64,000 bases of DNA from Dactylorhiza incarnata (taxonomy: Eukaryota > Streptophyta > Magnoliopsida > Asparagales > Orchidaceae), in NCBI GenBank assembly GCA_033032865.1, contig JAWHQI010000524.1:496001-560000 (forward strand), in the 5' to 3' direction. The notes below the pieces were generated by a model that saw nothing but the letters and a program-made list of their open reading frames with translations, ran no database searches and was not told where the DNA came from. The position numbers were made by a program, and so were the translations under genes. Positions 22,446 to 31,924 of the stretch are shown here, piece after piece. Within the stretch, counting starts at the first letter, position 1; the number at the start of each line of letters is the position of its first letter.

Positions 22446-22640
22446 TTTTAGTTAGGGCTATGTTATGTATTGTGTGCTTGTGTTCTCCTTAGCGACTGCA
22501 CGGGAGAGTCTCCCCTCGCCGGAAGATCGAACTGTTCAGGGCCGGTGCCCTTAGGTGAGATCAGTTATCTTGTAACTCTTTTGGTATCAATATTACGATC
22601 CATTCTCTGTTTTCTTCCTAGAATCGTTTGGATCGTATCA
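22369..22640 (+). repeat. 3' LTR of the 2-kb element
   Basis: This 272-bp copy is preceded by the polypurine tract at about 22354-22368 and followed by the target duplication AAACT. Confidence 0.92.
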
Positions 22641-22645
22641 AAACT

Positions 22646-23030
22646 TCAACGATTCTCCTCTGCCTGTCCGAAGAAGAAGCCATGGGTCAACTCTAGCCGC
22701 TCCAGCAACTACGCCATTGTTGACTCCAACATCGTCCTCCAGCTCCGATATTTCCATCCTGGGAAACAGCAACTCCTCCAGGTACCATCGTCGACTCCAA
22801 CATCGTCCTCCACCTCCTCGATTTCCATCCGGTGAAACAACAACTCCTCCATGTACCCTACATGCAGCCTTCATCCTCCAGCTCTGATTGTATTTAAATC
22901 TTCTCTTTGAACTTAATTTTGATCTTACAGGGCAGATTCAACGACCATGTGCTGCTACCCTTTTCTGCCATCGAAGGCCCACCTCGGGCGAGGACTTCGA
23001 CCGCTTCTCTTCTTCCAAATGCATCCTTCC
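22646..23030 (+). other. Gene-like leader, second part, with intron-like segment
   Basis: This continues the CT-rich sequence cut at 20617. A 75-80-bp segment containing 'gactccaacatcgtcctcca' is duplicated in tandem (about 22713-22790 and 22791-22860). An AT-rich stretch ending 'ttttgatcttacag' at 22931 looks like an intron end, followed by exon-like 'ggcagattcaacgacc'. This block is then split by the MITE at 23031. No protein family is recognised. Confidence 0.35.
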
Positions 23031-23506
23031 CAAGGTTGTAGATATCGAATGTCGGATTCATGTCAGTTTGAGTTTAAAATGTCGGATGTCGGATTGCGGG
23101 GATATATCGGGGATATTTTATAATGTCGGATTTTAATATTTAAATAAATTTATTCATATATATACACAATTTTTATAAATATGTATAATTGTATACACAA
23201 TTTATGTTTATAAACTACAAAATAAACATATATACATATAATGTATGTTTATAAATTACATAACAAAGAGATGTTGACTGCAATAAACGGCATAAACATC
23301 ACCAAATGAGAGCGAGATGAGAAAGTCGTCGACGCTAGACTTAAAGAGATGCACAAAACGATATATCGGTCGCGAAATATCGCCAGATATATCGGGTTTT
23401 TCAAAAACGACATTTTTGTTTAAAATATCGATGTCGTTGCGTTTTATCCCCAAAACCTTTATGTCGGCCGACATGTCGGACATGTCGGCCGACATCTACA
23501 ACACTG
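23031..23506. mobile_element. hAT-type MITE (476 bp)
   Basis: The termini are inverted: CAAGGTTGTAGATATCG at 23031 and CAGTGTTGTAGATGTCG read inward from 23506. The flanking octamers ATCCTTCC (23023-23030) and ATTCTTCC (23507-23514) match at 7 of 8 positions, as expected for a hAT. Subterminal regions are built from ATGTCGG motifs, including two copies of the perfect palindrome ATGTCGGCCGACAT at the right end. There is no coding capacity. Confidence 0.82.
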
Positions 23507-23600
23507 ATTCTTCCTCGCATCCTTCTCGCAGCCATCAGCGACATCCGCCCATTCCAGATTACCCAGCGAGGTAAACTTTTTTCTTTGTTAAGGGTTTAGA
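23507..23600 (+). other. Gene-like leader, third part, ending in a splice-donor-like site
   Basis: The exon-like sequence continues to 'cccagcgag|gtaaac' near 23572, a fair donor site, then AT-rich DNA. The next insertion starts at 23601. On the far side (29093 on), 'tttctcctctaacag' at 29155-29170 could be the matching acceptor. Confidence 0.3.
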
Positions 23601-23776
23601 TGGCGTAGGGAACGCCGGGACGGGGAACGGAGCCTTCCGGCCGGTAGTCTTCCTCACGGGAAGAGGGGGAAACGGGTGACGAGCGCGAGTCCTTCCGGAC
23701 TAGTTTCTCTCGCACGGAGAGGGGAAGGCGGCTAGGGAAATAGTGGAATTCATATTCATCAAAAACTGGGTAGACA
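23601..23776 (-). repeat. 3' LTR of minus-strand chromovirus
   Basis: Read on the minus strand it starts TGTCTACCCAG and ends CCCTACGCCA. Upstream of it on that strand is the purine tract 'aagaggtgggag' (about 23784-23795). Confidence 0.88.
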
Positions 23777-23915
23777 ATAATAACTCCCACCTCTTATACT
23801 ATGAGGGGAAGGTCACGGCTATTAGCACACCCGCTAATAGCACACCACATAATAGGTTCAAAATAAGCAAATACAATAGGAAATACAACGAGCATTCATC
23901 ATGAAAGAAAATTAA

Positions 23916-26900
23916 TTAGACGGTTCGAGGCTTCCAAAGTGGGTCGAACTTCTCAAGCCACGCGATGCTGGCCTCGCCGGGGGTTGCGTCCGTTGCGGGT
24001 GCGTCGGCTACGATACGTCCTTCATCATTCGCCCCCTCTTGGGAAGCACTCGACCTCGAGTGCTCGGGGTAAAGCGGGATGTCCGGGTAGAAGGGGGACA
24101 AGTCGCTCACGTTGAAAGTCTTGGAGATGTTGAGGCTCGGCGGAAGCTTGACCACATATGCGTTGTCGTTGATCTTGTGGGTGATGGGGAAAGGGCCGTA
24201 CTTCTTCGGCATGAGCTTGTGGTGATGTCCCGCAGGAAGCCGCTCCTTGCGGAGGAAGACCATGACCATATCTCCCACCTTAAAAATCTGCTCGCGACGG
24301 TGCTTGTCCGCCATGGCCTTGTACTTGGCGTTGGACTCAAGTAGCTTGAGCCGAGTGTCGGCTTGGATGTCGCGGGTTTCTTCCGCTAGCTGTGTTGCTG
24401 AAGGAGGTGCCGCCGGCAGGCGGGCTAAATCGAGCGCATGCCGTGGGGATTTGGTGTAAACAATGGAGAACGGTGAGCGACCAGTGGAGCTGTGCACGAC
24501 ATTGTTATAGGCGAATTCAGCTTGTGCGAGGGCGTGATCCCACTGCTTCGGGCGATCTTGGCAAATGCAATGAACGAGGTTCCCCAAAGTCTTGTTAACG
24601 ACTTCGGTTTGGCCGTCCGTTTGAGGATGGGTGGAGCTACTAAACTGGAGGGAGGTGTCAAACATCTTCCATAACATCGTCCAAAAGTGGCCAAGAAACT
24701 TGGGGTCGCGGTCAGACGTGATAGTGGTTGGCACGCCATGCAAACGAACCACCTCCCGGAAAAAAAGACGCGCAATGTGAGACGCATCAGATGTCTTGCG
24801 GCAAGGAAGAAAATGCGCCATCTTGGAGAAGCGATCAACCACAACAAACACCGAATCAACCCCACGTTGTGTGCGCGGGAGGCCCAAGACGAAATCCATA
24901 GAGAGATCCTCCCAAACGCCGGAGGGGACCGGGTGGGGGGTATAGAGCCCAGTGTTGTGTGCCTGGCCCTTGTATTGTTGGCACACATAACACTTCCGAA
25001 CGAAATTCCCCACGTCCTTTGCTAACAGAGGCCAGAAATATCGCTCTTGGAGGCTGGCAAGTGTCTTGTCTCGGCCCAGGTGGCCACTCAGGCCGCCCTC
25101 ATGCATATCGCGAATGAGCTTCTCCCGCAAGGAGGTGCGGGGAATGCACAGCCGGTTGTCCTTAAGCAAGAACCCATCGAGTAAGAGGAAACCACCATGA
25201 GAGCCGCCCAACGAACAGGCGCGCCAAACCTCTTGGAAATCAGTGTCGTCGGCATACAAATCGGCAAGGGTATCAAAGCTGATGATTTCGTGATGCATAG
25301 TTGATAACAAACAGCTTCGCCGGCTAAGTGCGTCGGCGACTACATTTGAAGTCCCCGGTTTGTGATGAATAATGTATGGAAAACGCTGAAGATACGTGGT
25401 CCAACGAAGGTGCATTCCGTTCATGCGCTTCTGACTGTTGATAAACTTGAGAGCTTGATGGTTCGTGTACAAGATGAACTCCTTGTGCAGCAAGTAGTGC
25501 TCCCAATGCTTGAGGGCCCGGACAACGGCATAGAATTCTTGATCATAAACGGCCCATTTCCGCCTGGCATCACTTAGCTTCTCGCTGAAAAACGCAACCG
25601 GCCGCTTGTCTTGGGAGAGAACCGCTCCTATACCGATGTCGCTGGCGTCACTCTGCACTTCAAAGAGCTTATCAAAGCTGGGAAGCGCGAAAACCGGGGC
25701 CGAGCTAAGCTTCTGTTTGATCAAGTCGAAGGAGCGACTGGCCTCTTCCCCCCATAAGAACCGCCCCTTCTTCAAACAATCGGTCATTGGTGCCGAGATG
25801 GTGCTAAAATCACGTATGAACCGCCGGTAGAACGTGGCTAGGCCATGGAACGACCGCAACTCCGAGAGTGTCGTTGGGGCCGGCCAATCTCGAATCGCCT
25901 GGATCTTCTCTTCATCAACTCGGATGCCGTCCGCCCCCACAATAAAGCCCAAAAAATTCAGTCGCGAAGCGAGGAAGGTACACTTTTTGAGATGAATGAA
26001 CAGTTGGTGCTCCGCCAACACTCCCAACACAGCACGAAGATGTGATAGATGATCATCTCTGCTCTTGCTAAAGATCAGGATGTCATCAAAGTAGACGACG
26101 ACAAACTTCCCAAAGAATGGTCTCAGTACCTGTGTCATGAGGCGCATAAACGTACTTGGAGCGTTAGATAATCCAAAAGGCATTACCTTCCACTCGAAGA
26201 GACCGTCCGACGTTTTGAAAGCCGTCCTCCACTCATCACCCGGCTTGATGCGGATTTGGTGGTACCCGCTGCGCAGGTCTATTTTTGAAAAGAACTTGGA
26301 ACCATCTAGCATGTCCAGCATGTCGTCAAGGCGCGGTATGGGGAAGGAGTACTTGATGGTTATCCGGTTGATTGCGCGACTGTCGACGCACATCCTCCAC
26401 GAACCGTCCTTCTTGGGTACAAGAAGGGCCGGGACCCCGCAGGGACTGAGGCTCTCGGAGATGAACCCCTTCTTCAACAACTCTTCCACCTTCTCACGCA
26501 GGATGTCATGCTCCCTGGGGCTCATGCGGTAGTGAGGCAAGTTCGGAAGGCTAGCTCCCGGAATGAGGTCGATCTGGTGCTGTATATCCCGAAGAGGAGG
26601 GGGATGGTCAGGTAAGTCCTCTGTCGTGATGGCTCGGAACTCGTGCAGCAGTGCTCGCACGTCCGGGGGTGCGGCTTCCGTCTCTTGCTCGCTAGTGGCG
26701 TACAAGCCGTAGGAGACGAGGGACACCACCTCTTTGGCCTCCGCAACATCTCGCTCGAACAGAGAGGGGTCTTCATGCATCACCAACAGACTGCGCCCCT
26801 TATCCGAAGGCGGACTGGCTTCGGGTTTCCCTCCGACCCGAGCAATAATGTGGATCTTCTTGCCCGCCCAAGTGAAGGAGTATACATTCTCGCGGCCCTT

Positions 26901-28046
26901 ATACAAAACATCCGTGTCATACTGCCACGGCCGCCCTAAGAGTAGGTGGCTCGCGTCCATCTCCACGACGTCGCACCAAACTTCGGCCTGGTAGTGCTTT
27001 CCAATGGCGACAGGAACGTGGGAGCGGTGGGTAACCTGCACCGAGGGGCCGCGCTGGATCCAACCGATGGAATAGGGGTGCGGGTGAAGCTCGGTCGGTA
27101 GCTGCAAGTAGGAGACCAACCGGCTTGCAACAAAATTCTCGCAACTGCCATTGTCAATTAAGACATCACAGATCTTCCCCTTGATGTTGCAGTAGCTCCG
27201 AAAAACATTGCTACGTTGGACGTGTTCATCTAGCCGCGGAGTAAGAAGTAGACGATGAACCACGCACGCGGCGAAGTCGCCCTCCTCGTCATACCCATCA
27301 ACGACCTCATCGGCCTCCCCTAAGTCGTCCTCCCTCTCCTCGTCCGGTGCTACAATGTGGACGGGCTGGCGAAGCTGGGGGCAACGGGAGGCGAAATGAC
27401 CAGGTTGCTGGCATTTGAAACATGTGCCCGATGATGCGCGGTCAGGTGCCCGACCCTTTGGTGCGAAAGAGGAGGCCGGCACCCGGTCCGCAGTCTCCTT
27501 GCCGGTAGTGTCCCGGCTGCTAGACCCCGAAGGATCAGTCCACGGACGGCGAGAGGCCGCGCGGTGTGGTGGCACTGCTGTCTTCTCCATTTGCTCCGCC
27601 TTGAGGGCCATGTTATAAGCCTCATCCACCGTGCGCAAAACATGCAATCCAATCTTCTCCCGTAGGGAGGGGCGTAGCCCATGTAGGAAACGAGTGACCC
27701 GTTGACCATCCGTCTCGGTTAGGCCGTTGCGGTCCGCAAGTCGGCTTATCTCCGCTAGGTACTCCGTCACCGTACGAGTCCCTTGCGAGCAACTCTGGTA
27801 GAACTGAAACAAGTGTTGGTCGTAATCAGGTGGAAGAAACTGGTTCCACAATAACATCTTCATCTTTAGCCACGTGCGAACGGGGGCCTTGCCTTGGCGG
27901 GTGCGGTTAAGCTGAAGTTGGTCCCACCAAACCGCTGCGCCCGACTTAAGGCGGTAAGCAACCATCTTTACCTGGCGGCGCTCGTCGAGCTCGGCCATCT
28001 CAAAGAATCGCTCGACTTCTGAAAAACCAATCGAGGAAGTCCTCAA
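23916..28046 (-). CDS. Gag (C-terminal part)-Pol polyprotein, chromovirus type
   Basis: This long open frame (1376 codons) covers most of gag and all of pol. The gag core comes first (to about residue 160), then a CCHC knuckle '[14 protein letters not shown]' near 208. The aspartic protease active site reads '[10 protein letters not shown]' near 295, with DNG in place of the usual D-S/T-G. Reverse transcriptase has 'YFDDIL' near 650. RNase H has 'TNHQAL' near 858, where most relatives have TDH, so one acidic residue is Asn. Integrase has its HHCC zinc motif ending 'CYVCQQYKG' near 1020 and a D-D-35-E triad (about 1049, 1110, 1146). After integrase comes a short tail without a recognisable chromodomain. 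The annotated ATG is not the true start, because gag is broken by frameshifts just upstream. The frame ends 140 bp before the LTR. Confidence 0.92.
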   Translation of the reverse strand: MRTSSIGFSEVERFFEMAELDERRQVKMVAYRLKSGAAVWWDQLQLNRTRQGKAPVRTWLKMKMLLWNQFLPPDYDQHLFQFYQSCSQGTRTVTEYLAEISRLADRNGLTETDGQRVTRFLHGLRPSLREKIGLHVLRTVDEAYNMALKAEQMEKTAVPPHRAASRRPWTDPSGSSSRDTTGKETADRVPASSFAPKGRAPDRASSGTCFKCQQPGHFASRCPQLRQPVHIVAPDEEREDDLGEADEVVDGYDEEGDFAACVVHRLLLTPRLDEHVQRSNVFRSYCNIKGKICDVLIDNGSCENFVASRLVSYLQLPTELHPHPYSIGWIQRGPSVQVTHRSHVPVAIGKHYQAEVWCDVVEMDASHLLLGRPWQYDTDVLYKGRENVYSFTWAGKKIHIIARVGGKPEASPPSDKGRSLLVMHEDPSLFERDVAEAKEVVSLVSYGLYATSEQETEAAPPDVRALLHEFRAITTEDLPDHPPPLRDIQHQIDLIPGASLPNLPHYRMSPREHDILREKVEELLKKGFISESLSPCGVPALLVPKKDGSWRMCVDSRAINRITIKYSFPIPRLDDMLDMLDGSKFFSKIDLRSGYHQIRIKPGDEWRTAFKTSDGLFEWKVMPFGLSNAPSTFMRLMTQVLRPFFGKFVVVYFDDILIFSKSRDDHLSHLRAVLGVLAEHQLFIHLKKCTFLASRLNFLGFIVGADGIRVDEEKIQAIRDWPAPTTLSELRSFHGLATFYRRFIRDFSTISAPMTDCLKKGRFLWGEEASRSFDLIKQKLSSAPVFALPSFDKLFEVQSDASDIGIGAVLSQDKRPVAFFSEKLSDARRKWAVYDQEFYAVVRALKHWEHYLLHKEFILYTNHQALKFINSQKRMNGMHLRWTTYLQRFPYIIHHKPGTSNVVADALSRRSCLLSTMHHEIISFDTLADLYADDTDFQEVWRACSLGGSHGGFLLLDGFLLKDNRLCIPRTSLREKLIRDMHEGGLSGHLGRDKTLASLQERYFWPLLAKDVGNFVRKCYVCQQYKGQAHNTGLYTPHPVPSGVWEDLSMDFVLGLPRTQRGVDSVFVVVDRFSKMAHFLPCRKTSDASHIARLFFREVVRLHGVPTTITSDRDPKFLGHFWTMLWKMFDTSLQFSSSTHPQTDGQTEVVNKTLGNLVHCICQDRPKQWDHALAQAEFAYNNVVHSSTGRSPFSIVYTKSPRHALDLARLPAAPPSATQLAEETRDIQADTRLKLLESNAKYKAMADKHRREQIFKVGDMVMVFLRKERLPAGHHHKLMPKKYGPFPITHKINDNAYVVKLPPSLNISKTFNVSDLSPFYPDIPLYPEHSRSSASQEGANDEGRIVADAPATDATPGEASIAWLEKFDPLWKPRTV

Positions 28047-28397
28047 TGCCTAGGTTGCCATAAAAATGGGGAATGTCCGCCCGCAGTCGGTACCCCTGTT
28101 GGTAGTGGGGCTGTTGTTCACCCCATCGAGGGGGGTTGGCGCCATCGGGATGCTCCTCCTCCGAACTGGACTGAACGGGGGGGGGGGGGGGGCTGCCGGC
28201 GGCGCACGGCCCCGGCGGTATTGCCGCCCGTAGAAGGGGTCAGGAGGCTGCTGCGGATTGTCGACAGGAGGCGGTGGCTGAGGATTGCCGAGGGCGGCGG
28301 TGAGTTGGGCGGTGATACCATTAATGGCCGCCCAAAGAGCAGCGTCGTCACGGGGGTTGTCCGCCATTAACAACGACAGGAACTCAGCGGACAGCAA
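28028..28397 (-). pseudogene. N-terminal part of gag, two frameshifts
   Basis: The likely gag start is at 28367 ('MADNPRDDAALW'). The Pro-rich beginning is knocked out of frame at a 15-16-base G run (about 28177-28192). It can be followed in another frame ('[18 protein letters not shown]') to a run of five T near 28028, where an extra base shifts it again relative to the main polyprotein frame. Both breaks are in homopolymers, so sequencing or assembly error is as likely as real decay. Without them gag and pol would be one open frame. Confidence 0.75.
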
Positions 28398-28649
28398 CGT
28401 CGATTGCCGAGCAGACGATCGGCGAGCGGAAACAGCGAGCGGCGTGCGGAAACGGCGTCGATCGGCGATTGCGAGTCAGCAGCGTCAATCGGCGGCACAG
28501 TCGATCGGCGTGCTGGAACAGCGAGCAGCGGTCGAGCGTAGAAGACGATCGCAGAAGACGATCGCGGAAGCAAGGTTGATCGCAGCAGAGGGATCGATCG
28601 GCGCGGAAACAGCGAGGTCGGCGGTCGAGCGTGGAAGTCGATCGCAGTA

Positions 28650-28662
28650 CCTCTGATACCAA
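28650..28662 (-). promoter_or_regulatory. Primer-binding site of minus-strand chromovirus
   Basis: On the minus strand, TTGGTATCAGAGG directly follows the 5' LTR end '..ACGCCA', complementary to initiator methionine tRNA. Confidence 0.88.
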
Positions 28663-28663
28663 C

Positions 28664-28839
28664 TGGCGTAGGGAACGCCGGGACGGGGAACGGAGCCTTC
28701 CGGCCGGTAGTCTTCCTCACGGGAAGAGGGGAAAACGGGTGACGAGCGCGAGTCCTTCCGGACTAGTTTCTCTCGCACGGAGAGGGGAAGGCGGCTAGGG
28801 CAACAGTGGAATTCATATTAATCAAAAACTGGGTAGACA
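28664..28839 (-). repeat. 5' LTR of minus-strand chromovirus
   Basis: This 176-bp copy differs at four positions from the 23601 copy, about 2.3 percent. It is shared with the truncated tandem copy to its right. Confidence 0.88.
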
Positions 28840-29092
28840 ATAATAACTCCCACCTCTTATACTATGAGGGGAAGGCCACGGCTATTAGCACACCCGCTAA
28901 TAGCACACCACATAATAGGTTCAAAATAAGCAAATACAATAGGAAATACAACGAGCATTCAGCATGAAAGAAAATTAATTAGACGGTTCGAGGCTTCCAA
29001 AGTGGGTCGAACTTCTCAAGCCACGCGATGCCGGCCTCGCCGGGGGTTGCGTCCGTTGCGGGTGCGTCGGCTACGATACGTCCTTCATCATT
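28840..29092 (-). mobile_element. Truncated tandem copy: 3' end of pol plus 3' UTR
   Basis: These 253 bp are collinear with 23777-24029 and differ at about three positions. They contain the last 38 or so codons of a second polyprotein and its 3' untranslated region, directly joined to the LTR at 28664. The copy stops abruptly at 29092 within pol. The arrangement pol-end, LTR, full interior, LTR is what unequal recombination between LTRs gives, followed by truncation. Confidence 0.9.
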
Positions 29093-29218
29093 ATACTTCC
29101 TATTTTGCTCTGTTTAGGCTTTAGGTTTCTGGTTTTGCTCTGTTTAAAGTTTCTGTTTCTCCTCTAACAGAGCAGCAACGGACTCAGAAATTGATGATGA
29201 AGGGTAACTCCTAATTGA
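29093..29218 (+). other. Gene-like sequence resuming after the retroelement
   Basis: The sequence 'tttctgtttctcctctaacag|agcagcaacgg' at 29150-29180 resembles an intron end and a short exon, followed by 'gatgaag|ggtaact'. No protein can be assigned. Confidence 0.25.
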
Positions 29219-29670
29219 AGTGATCTATTTGTTATGATAACATTTTCTGCAATTTTAGCACTTATGGTCACCAACTGTTGCTATTGATTTTCACCTTCCA
29301 TTTCCATGATTTTCTTTTCCCGTGAGTTCTTCCTGTTACTATTGACAGTGAATGTTTTTGAGTGAGCTTCAGTTAAAAAAAACTTTTATTTGTTTAAAAT
29401 CAAGGTGAATTTTTGGATGCAGTTATTAAAAAACTTGGAAAAACTTGGAATTATTTAAACATATATGTAAGTAATGTGATCTAATTGTTATGATAACATT
29501 TTCTGCAATTTTAGCACTTATGGTCACCAACTGTTGCTATTGATTTTTACCTTCCATTTCCATTATTTTCTTTTCCGTGAGCTCTTCCTGTTATGATTGA
29601 CGGTGAATGTTTTTTCCATACATGTATGTGAGTGAGCTTCAGTTTAAAAAAAAACCATTTATTTGTTGTC
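29219..29670. repeat. Partial tandem duplication, period 257 bp
   Basis: The segment beginning 'gtgatct' at 29219 recurs at 29476 and can be followed for about 170 bp ('gttatgataacattttctgc', 'gtgagcttcagt') with a few substitutions and a small insertion. Confidence 0.85.
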
Positions 29671-30690
29671 CAAAAATCTATAAATTAACCATATTATTTG
29701 AATAAGTTTGATACCTTCTATTTTTTTATAATTTCCCTGGTTTTTGGATGGTGCAGCTTTTTCCAGGGAGCCAACTTATGCCCATTTTTTACGAGTTGTG
29801 GTCTGCTTAATCGATAATTAAACTATTGTGCTCTCATGTTTGATTCATTTCTATTGTGAGTTTGTTGTTGTTCTACTGTTTAATGTATTTAAATCTTAAA
29901 CCTTCAAATTATTATTCGCTAATTTTGTTAGGGTGTTTAAAGGCTGCAGTGCTGCTTAAAGGCTGCAGTGCTGCTTAAAGGATGCCTCTATGACGGGTGT
30001 TTTTGAGTTTTGTCTTCGATGGCATGCTCCATGCAACTTTAGCCTTCATATATTTTTGATTATTTTTTACTTTCCGAATACTGTTAATTGCAATGCCAGG
30101 TTGAGGTTTGTTGAGTTTTGACTCCCTTTTAGGAATATTAAAGGGTTGATAATAATAACTGAGCACACTCCTTACTTTGCTTGCTCTTCTTCATTAATGT
30201 TTTGTTAATTTTACTACCGATCCTTGCACTTACTTTATTCAACATCTATCGACTTAATGATACAACACATGTGATTCAAAAGGTCTACGATTTTATTCAT
30301 ATCTCTCCAATGAAGGTTATGATCTTGCACTTACTCTATGCTTTTTTTATTCTCTATTAAATTCTATTCTTCTATATTTTCCATTGTTCTTCCAGACTAC
30401 TAATTCCGATTTTATCCTAGCAAAAGGACATTTTCTCAGCTGGACTGACTTCAAGTGCTGATTGATAAAAAAGAAAATAAGAAAGATGTGCATGCATGCA
30501 ATCTCACATATCCAAATTGATGACACTGATGCAAATGGATTGCATGAGACCCAAATTAAAAGAGTGAGTTCAAAAGACCTTTTATGATTTCCAGTTATTT
30601 TATTGTTGTGGTATTTCGCCTGATAATTTTCAGGTATTTAACTAAATTCATGTTTTTTTAAATTATAAATTTAATGTTTGGTGACTAATA
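29671..30690. other. AT-rich non-coding DNA
   Basis: No gene is recognised. A 19-bp unit 'ttaaaggctgcagtgctgc' occurs in about 2.5 tandem copies at 29937-29981. The general look (T-rich tracts, short exon-like islands) suits decayed intron sequence. Confidence 0.4.
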
Positions 30691-31499
30691 CTTGAGTCTT
30701 GATTGGTATTTCATTATCATCTTGCACTTACTTTGGCGATTTCGCCGCTCACGCACAGCTAGGGCATCGCCAACCAATCCTTCTACCTTCCTCCTCGACG
30801 CAGCTAACGGCGATCTTGGTGCGCTCCGCCGCCCTCGGACCAACCTCCTCCCGATATCTCATCGACATATCTCATCCTCCACTCTTCTGCATCCTTCTGC
30901 ATCAAGCCGCATCAAATCCAGTCTCACCCGAACACGTCAACACCGGCAACAGGTACCCTTCTCCCTCGATATTTCTTATTCCTCATTTCGGATTTCTTTC
31001 AATGTCTTTCGGAAATCAGGCCCGCCCGATTTCAGTTAGGGCTCTATGATAACCATTTTTTACATTTCTTCATGAAGTTATTGCTAACTCCGTCAAGAAA
31101 ATCCCTAAACTAAATTTTTTTAGTTCAATATCATTCTGCAGGAATAGCAGAATTGGAGAGGTTGAAATGTTAGATCGTGAAAATTGATTTTTTCCAATTT
31201 TCTATTGTTTTTTTGTATGAGATTCTAAGCAATACGACTGGGAAAAAATAATCGTCATCTAAGAGCAACTTCAGGCAATTTTCTCCTTCGGTTATATTTC
31301 ATGATAAGCATGAATCTTGAATCATTTAATTAGTAATACTGATTTTTAGATCTTTAAGGTTCAACAATAAGTTTTTATTGAAATCATTTATTGAAATCCA
31401 CTTTTCCAATGACATCAGCGCTGATGCTTCCTCTTTGATTGGATTTGACACTTTGGTTTCACTCTAATGTATTATGTTTGATTTTGATACATAATGCAG
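30691..31499 (+). other. CT-rich leader-like block and intron-like sequence
   Basis: 30735-30955 is CG- and CT-rich ('ttcctcctcgacgcagc', 'gatctcatcg'-like) and ends 'ggcaacag|gtacccttc', similar to a 5' untranslated exon and donor. AT-rich sequence follows up to the exon at 31500. It might be the leader of the UBC2-like gene or unrelated. The two overlapping frames of about 115 codons here have no recognised family. Confidence 0.35.
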
Positions 31500-31579
31500 A
31501 TGGAAATTTTTACTTGGACATTCTGCAGAATCAATGGAGCCCAACATATGATGTAGCAGCAATCCTTACATGAATCTAG
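31500..31579 (+). pseudogene. Isolated exon of a UBC2/RAD6-type ubiquitin-conjugating enzyme
   Basis: An 80-bp segment bounded by 'taatgcag|' and '|gtacttt' splice-type borders translates as '[18 protein letters not shown]' after 'GNFYL'. This is almost exactly the conserved E2 stretch just downstream of the catalytic cysteine in plant UBC2 proteins (RAD6 homologues). In those proteins the first part reads G-S-I-C-L-D-I-L. Here the catalytic Cys position is Tyr, and two codons at the exon end are stops (TGA and TAG where TCA and CAG are expected). I could not find the preceding or following exons nearby. This is either the remnant of a decayed gene or a fragment carried here by a transposon. 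Confidence 0.8.
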
Positions 31580-31924
31580 GTACTTTAACTAGCCCATTCT
31601 CCTTCTACTCCAGAAATAATAGTGGTCGTTTTTGCATTTTCTCTAGAAATAATAGTGTAGTCTTTGAATGAAATTTATGGTGTTAATTGATAGTGGAATT
31701 GTTGGACTGCTTTCTAACCCTCATGCTCTTCTTTTAACTTCCATATTGAAAGACCTTCTTACAAACATATTATGGATAAAACAAATTATAATAGATTTTA
31801 ATTTTTGTTCTTTTTAATCAGGGATTTTTATAACTTATTAGTTTTATTGAGATGCATTTGCTAATTATTGTTGTAAGACAATGATCAAAATACACCTAAA
31901 CTTCTATACAATTGTGTAAGCCTC
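31580..31924. other. AT-rich, no gene seen
   Basis: This is sequence downstream of the UBC2-like exon. The 'aataatagtg' phrase is repeated, but no following E2 exon is visible. Confidence 0.4.

Larger units (their letters stand above)
20618..22640 (+). mobile_element. Young 2-kb non-autonomous LTR retrotransposon
   Basis: Two 272-bp LTRs (20618-20889 and 22369-22640), starting TGATATGTCC and ending ATCGTATCA, flank a 1479-bp interior. The 5-bp target duplication is perfect: AAACT at 20613-20617 and 22641-22645. A primer-binding site TGGTATCAGAGC follows the 5' LTR and a polypurine tract GGAGGAGGGAGTAA precedes the 3' LTR. I see one difference between the LTRs (AGCGGCTG versus AGCGACTG), which implies a recent insertion. 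There is no protease, reverse transcriptase or integrase, so it must be mobilised by a partner element. Its size and content fit small non-autonomous LTR classes. Confidence 0.93.
23601..28839 (-). mobile_element. Ty3/Gypsy chromovirus-like element, minus strand
   Basis: Two 176-bp LTRs (23601-23776 and 28664-28839) differ at four positions and bound a gag-pol interior. On the minus strand the order is LTR, primer-binding site, gag, protease, reverse transcriptase, RNase H, integrase, polypurine tract and LTR. LTRs this short are at the low end for plant Gypsy elements. To its right lies a 253-bp copy of its own 3' internal end, so it appears to be part of a former tandem pair. The left flank is TTAGA; I find no matching right flank, as expected if the outer copy was truncated. 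Confidence 0.92.

Noticed and set aside
24039..28656. Many plus-strand frames of 60-130 codons opposite the chromovirus pol
   Set aside because: They are shadows of the minus-strand polyprotein and its GC-rich leader.
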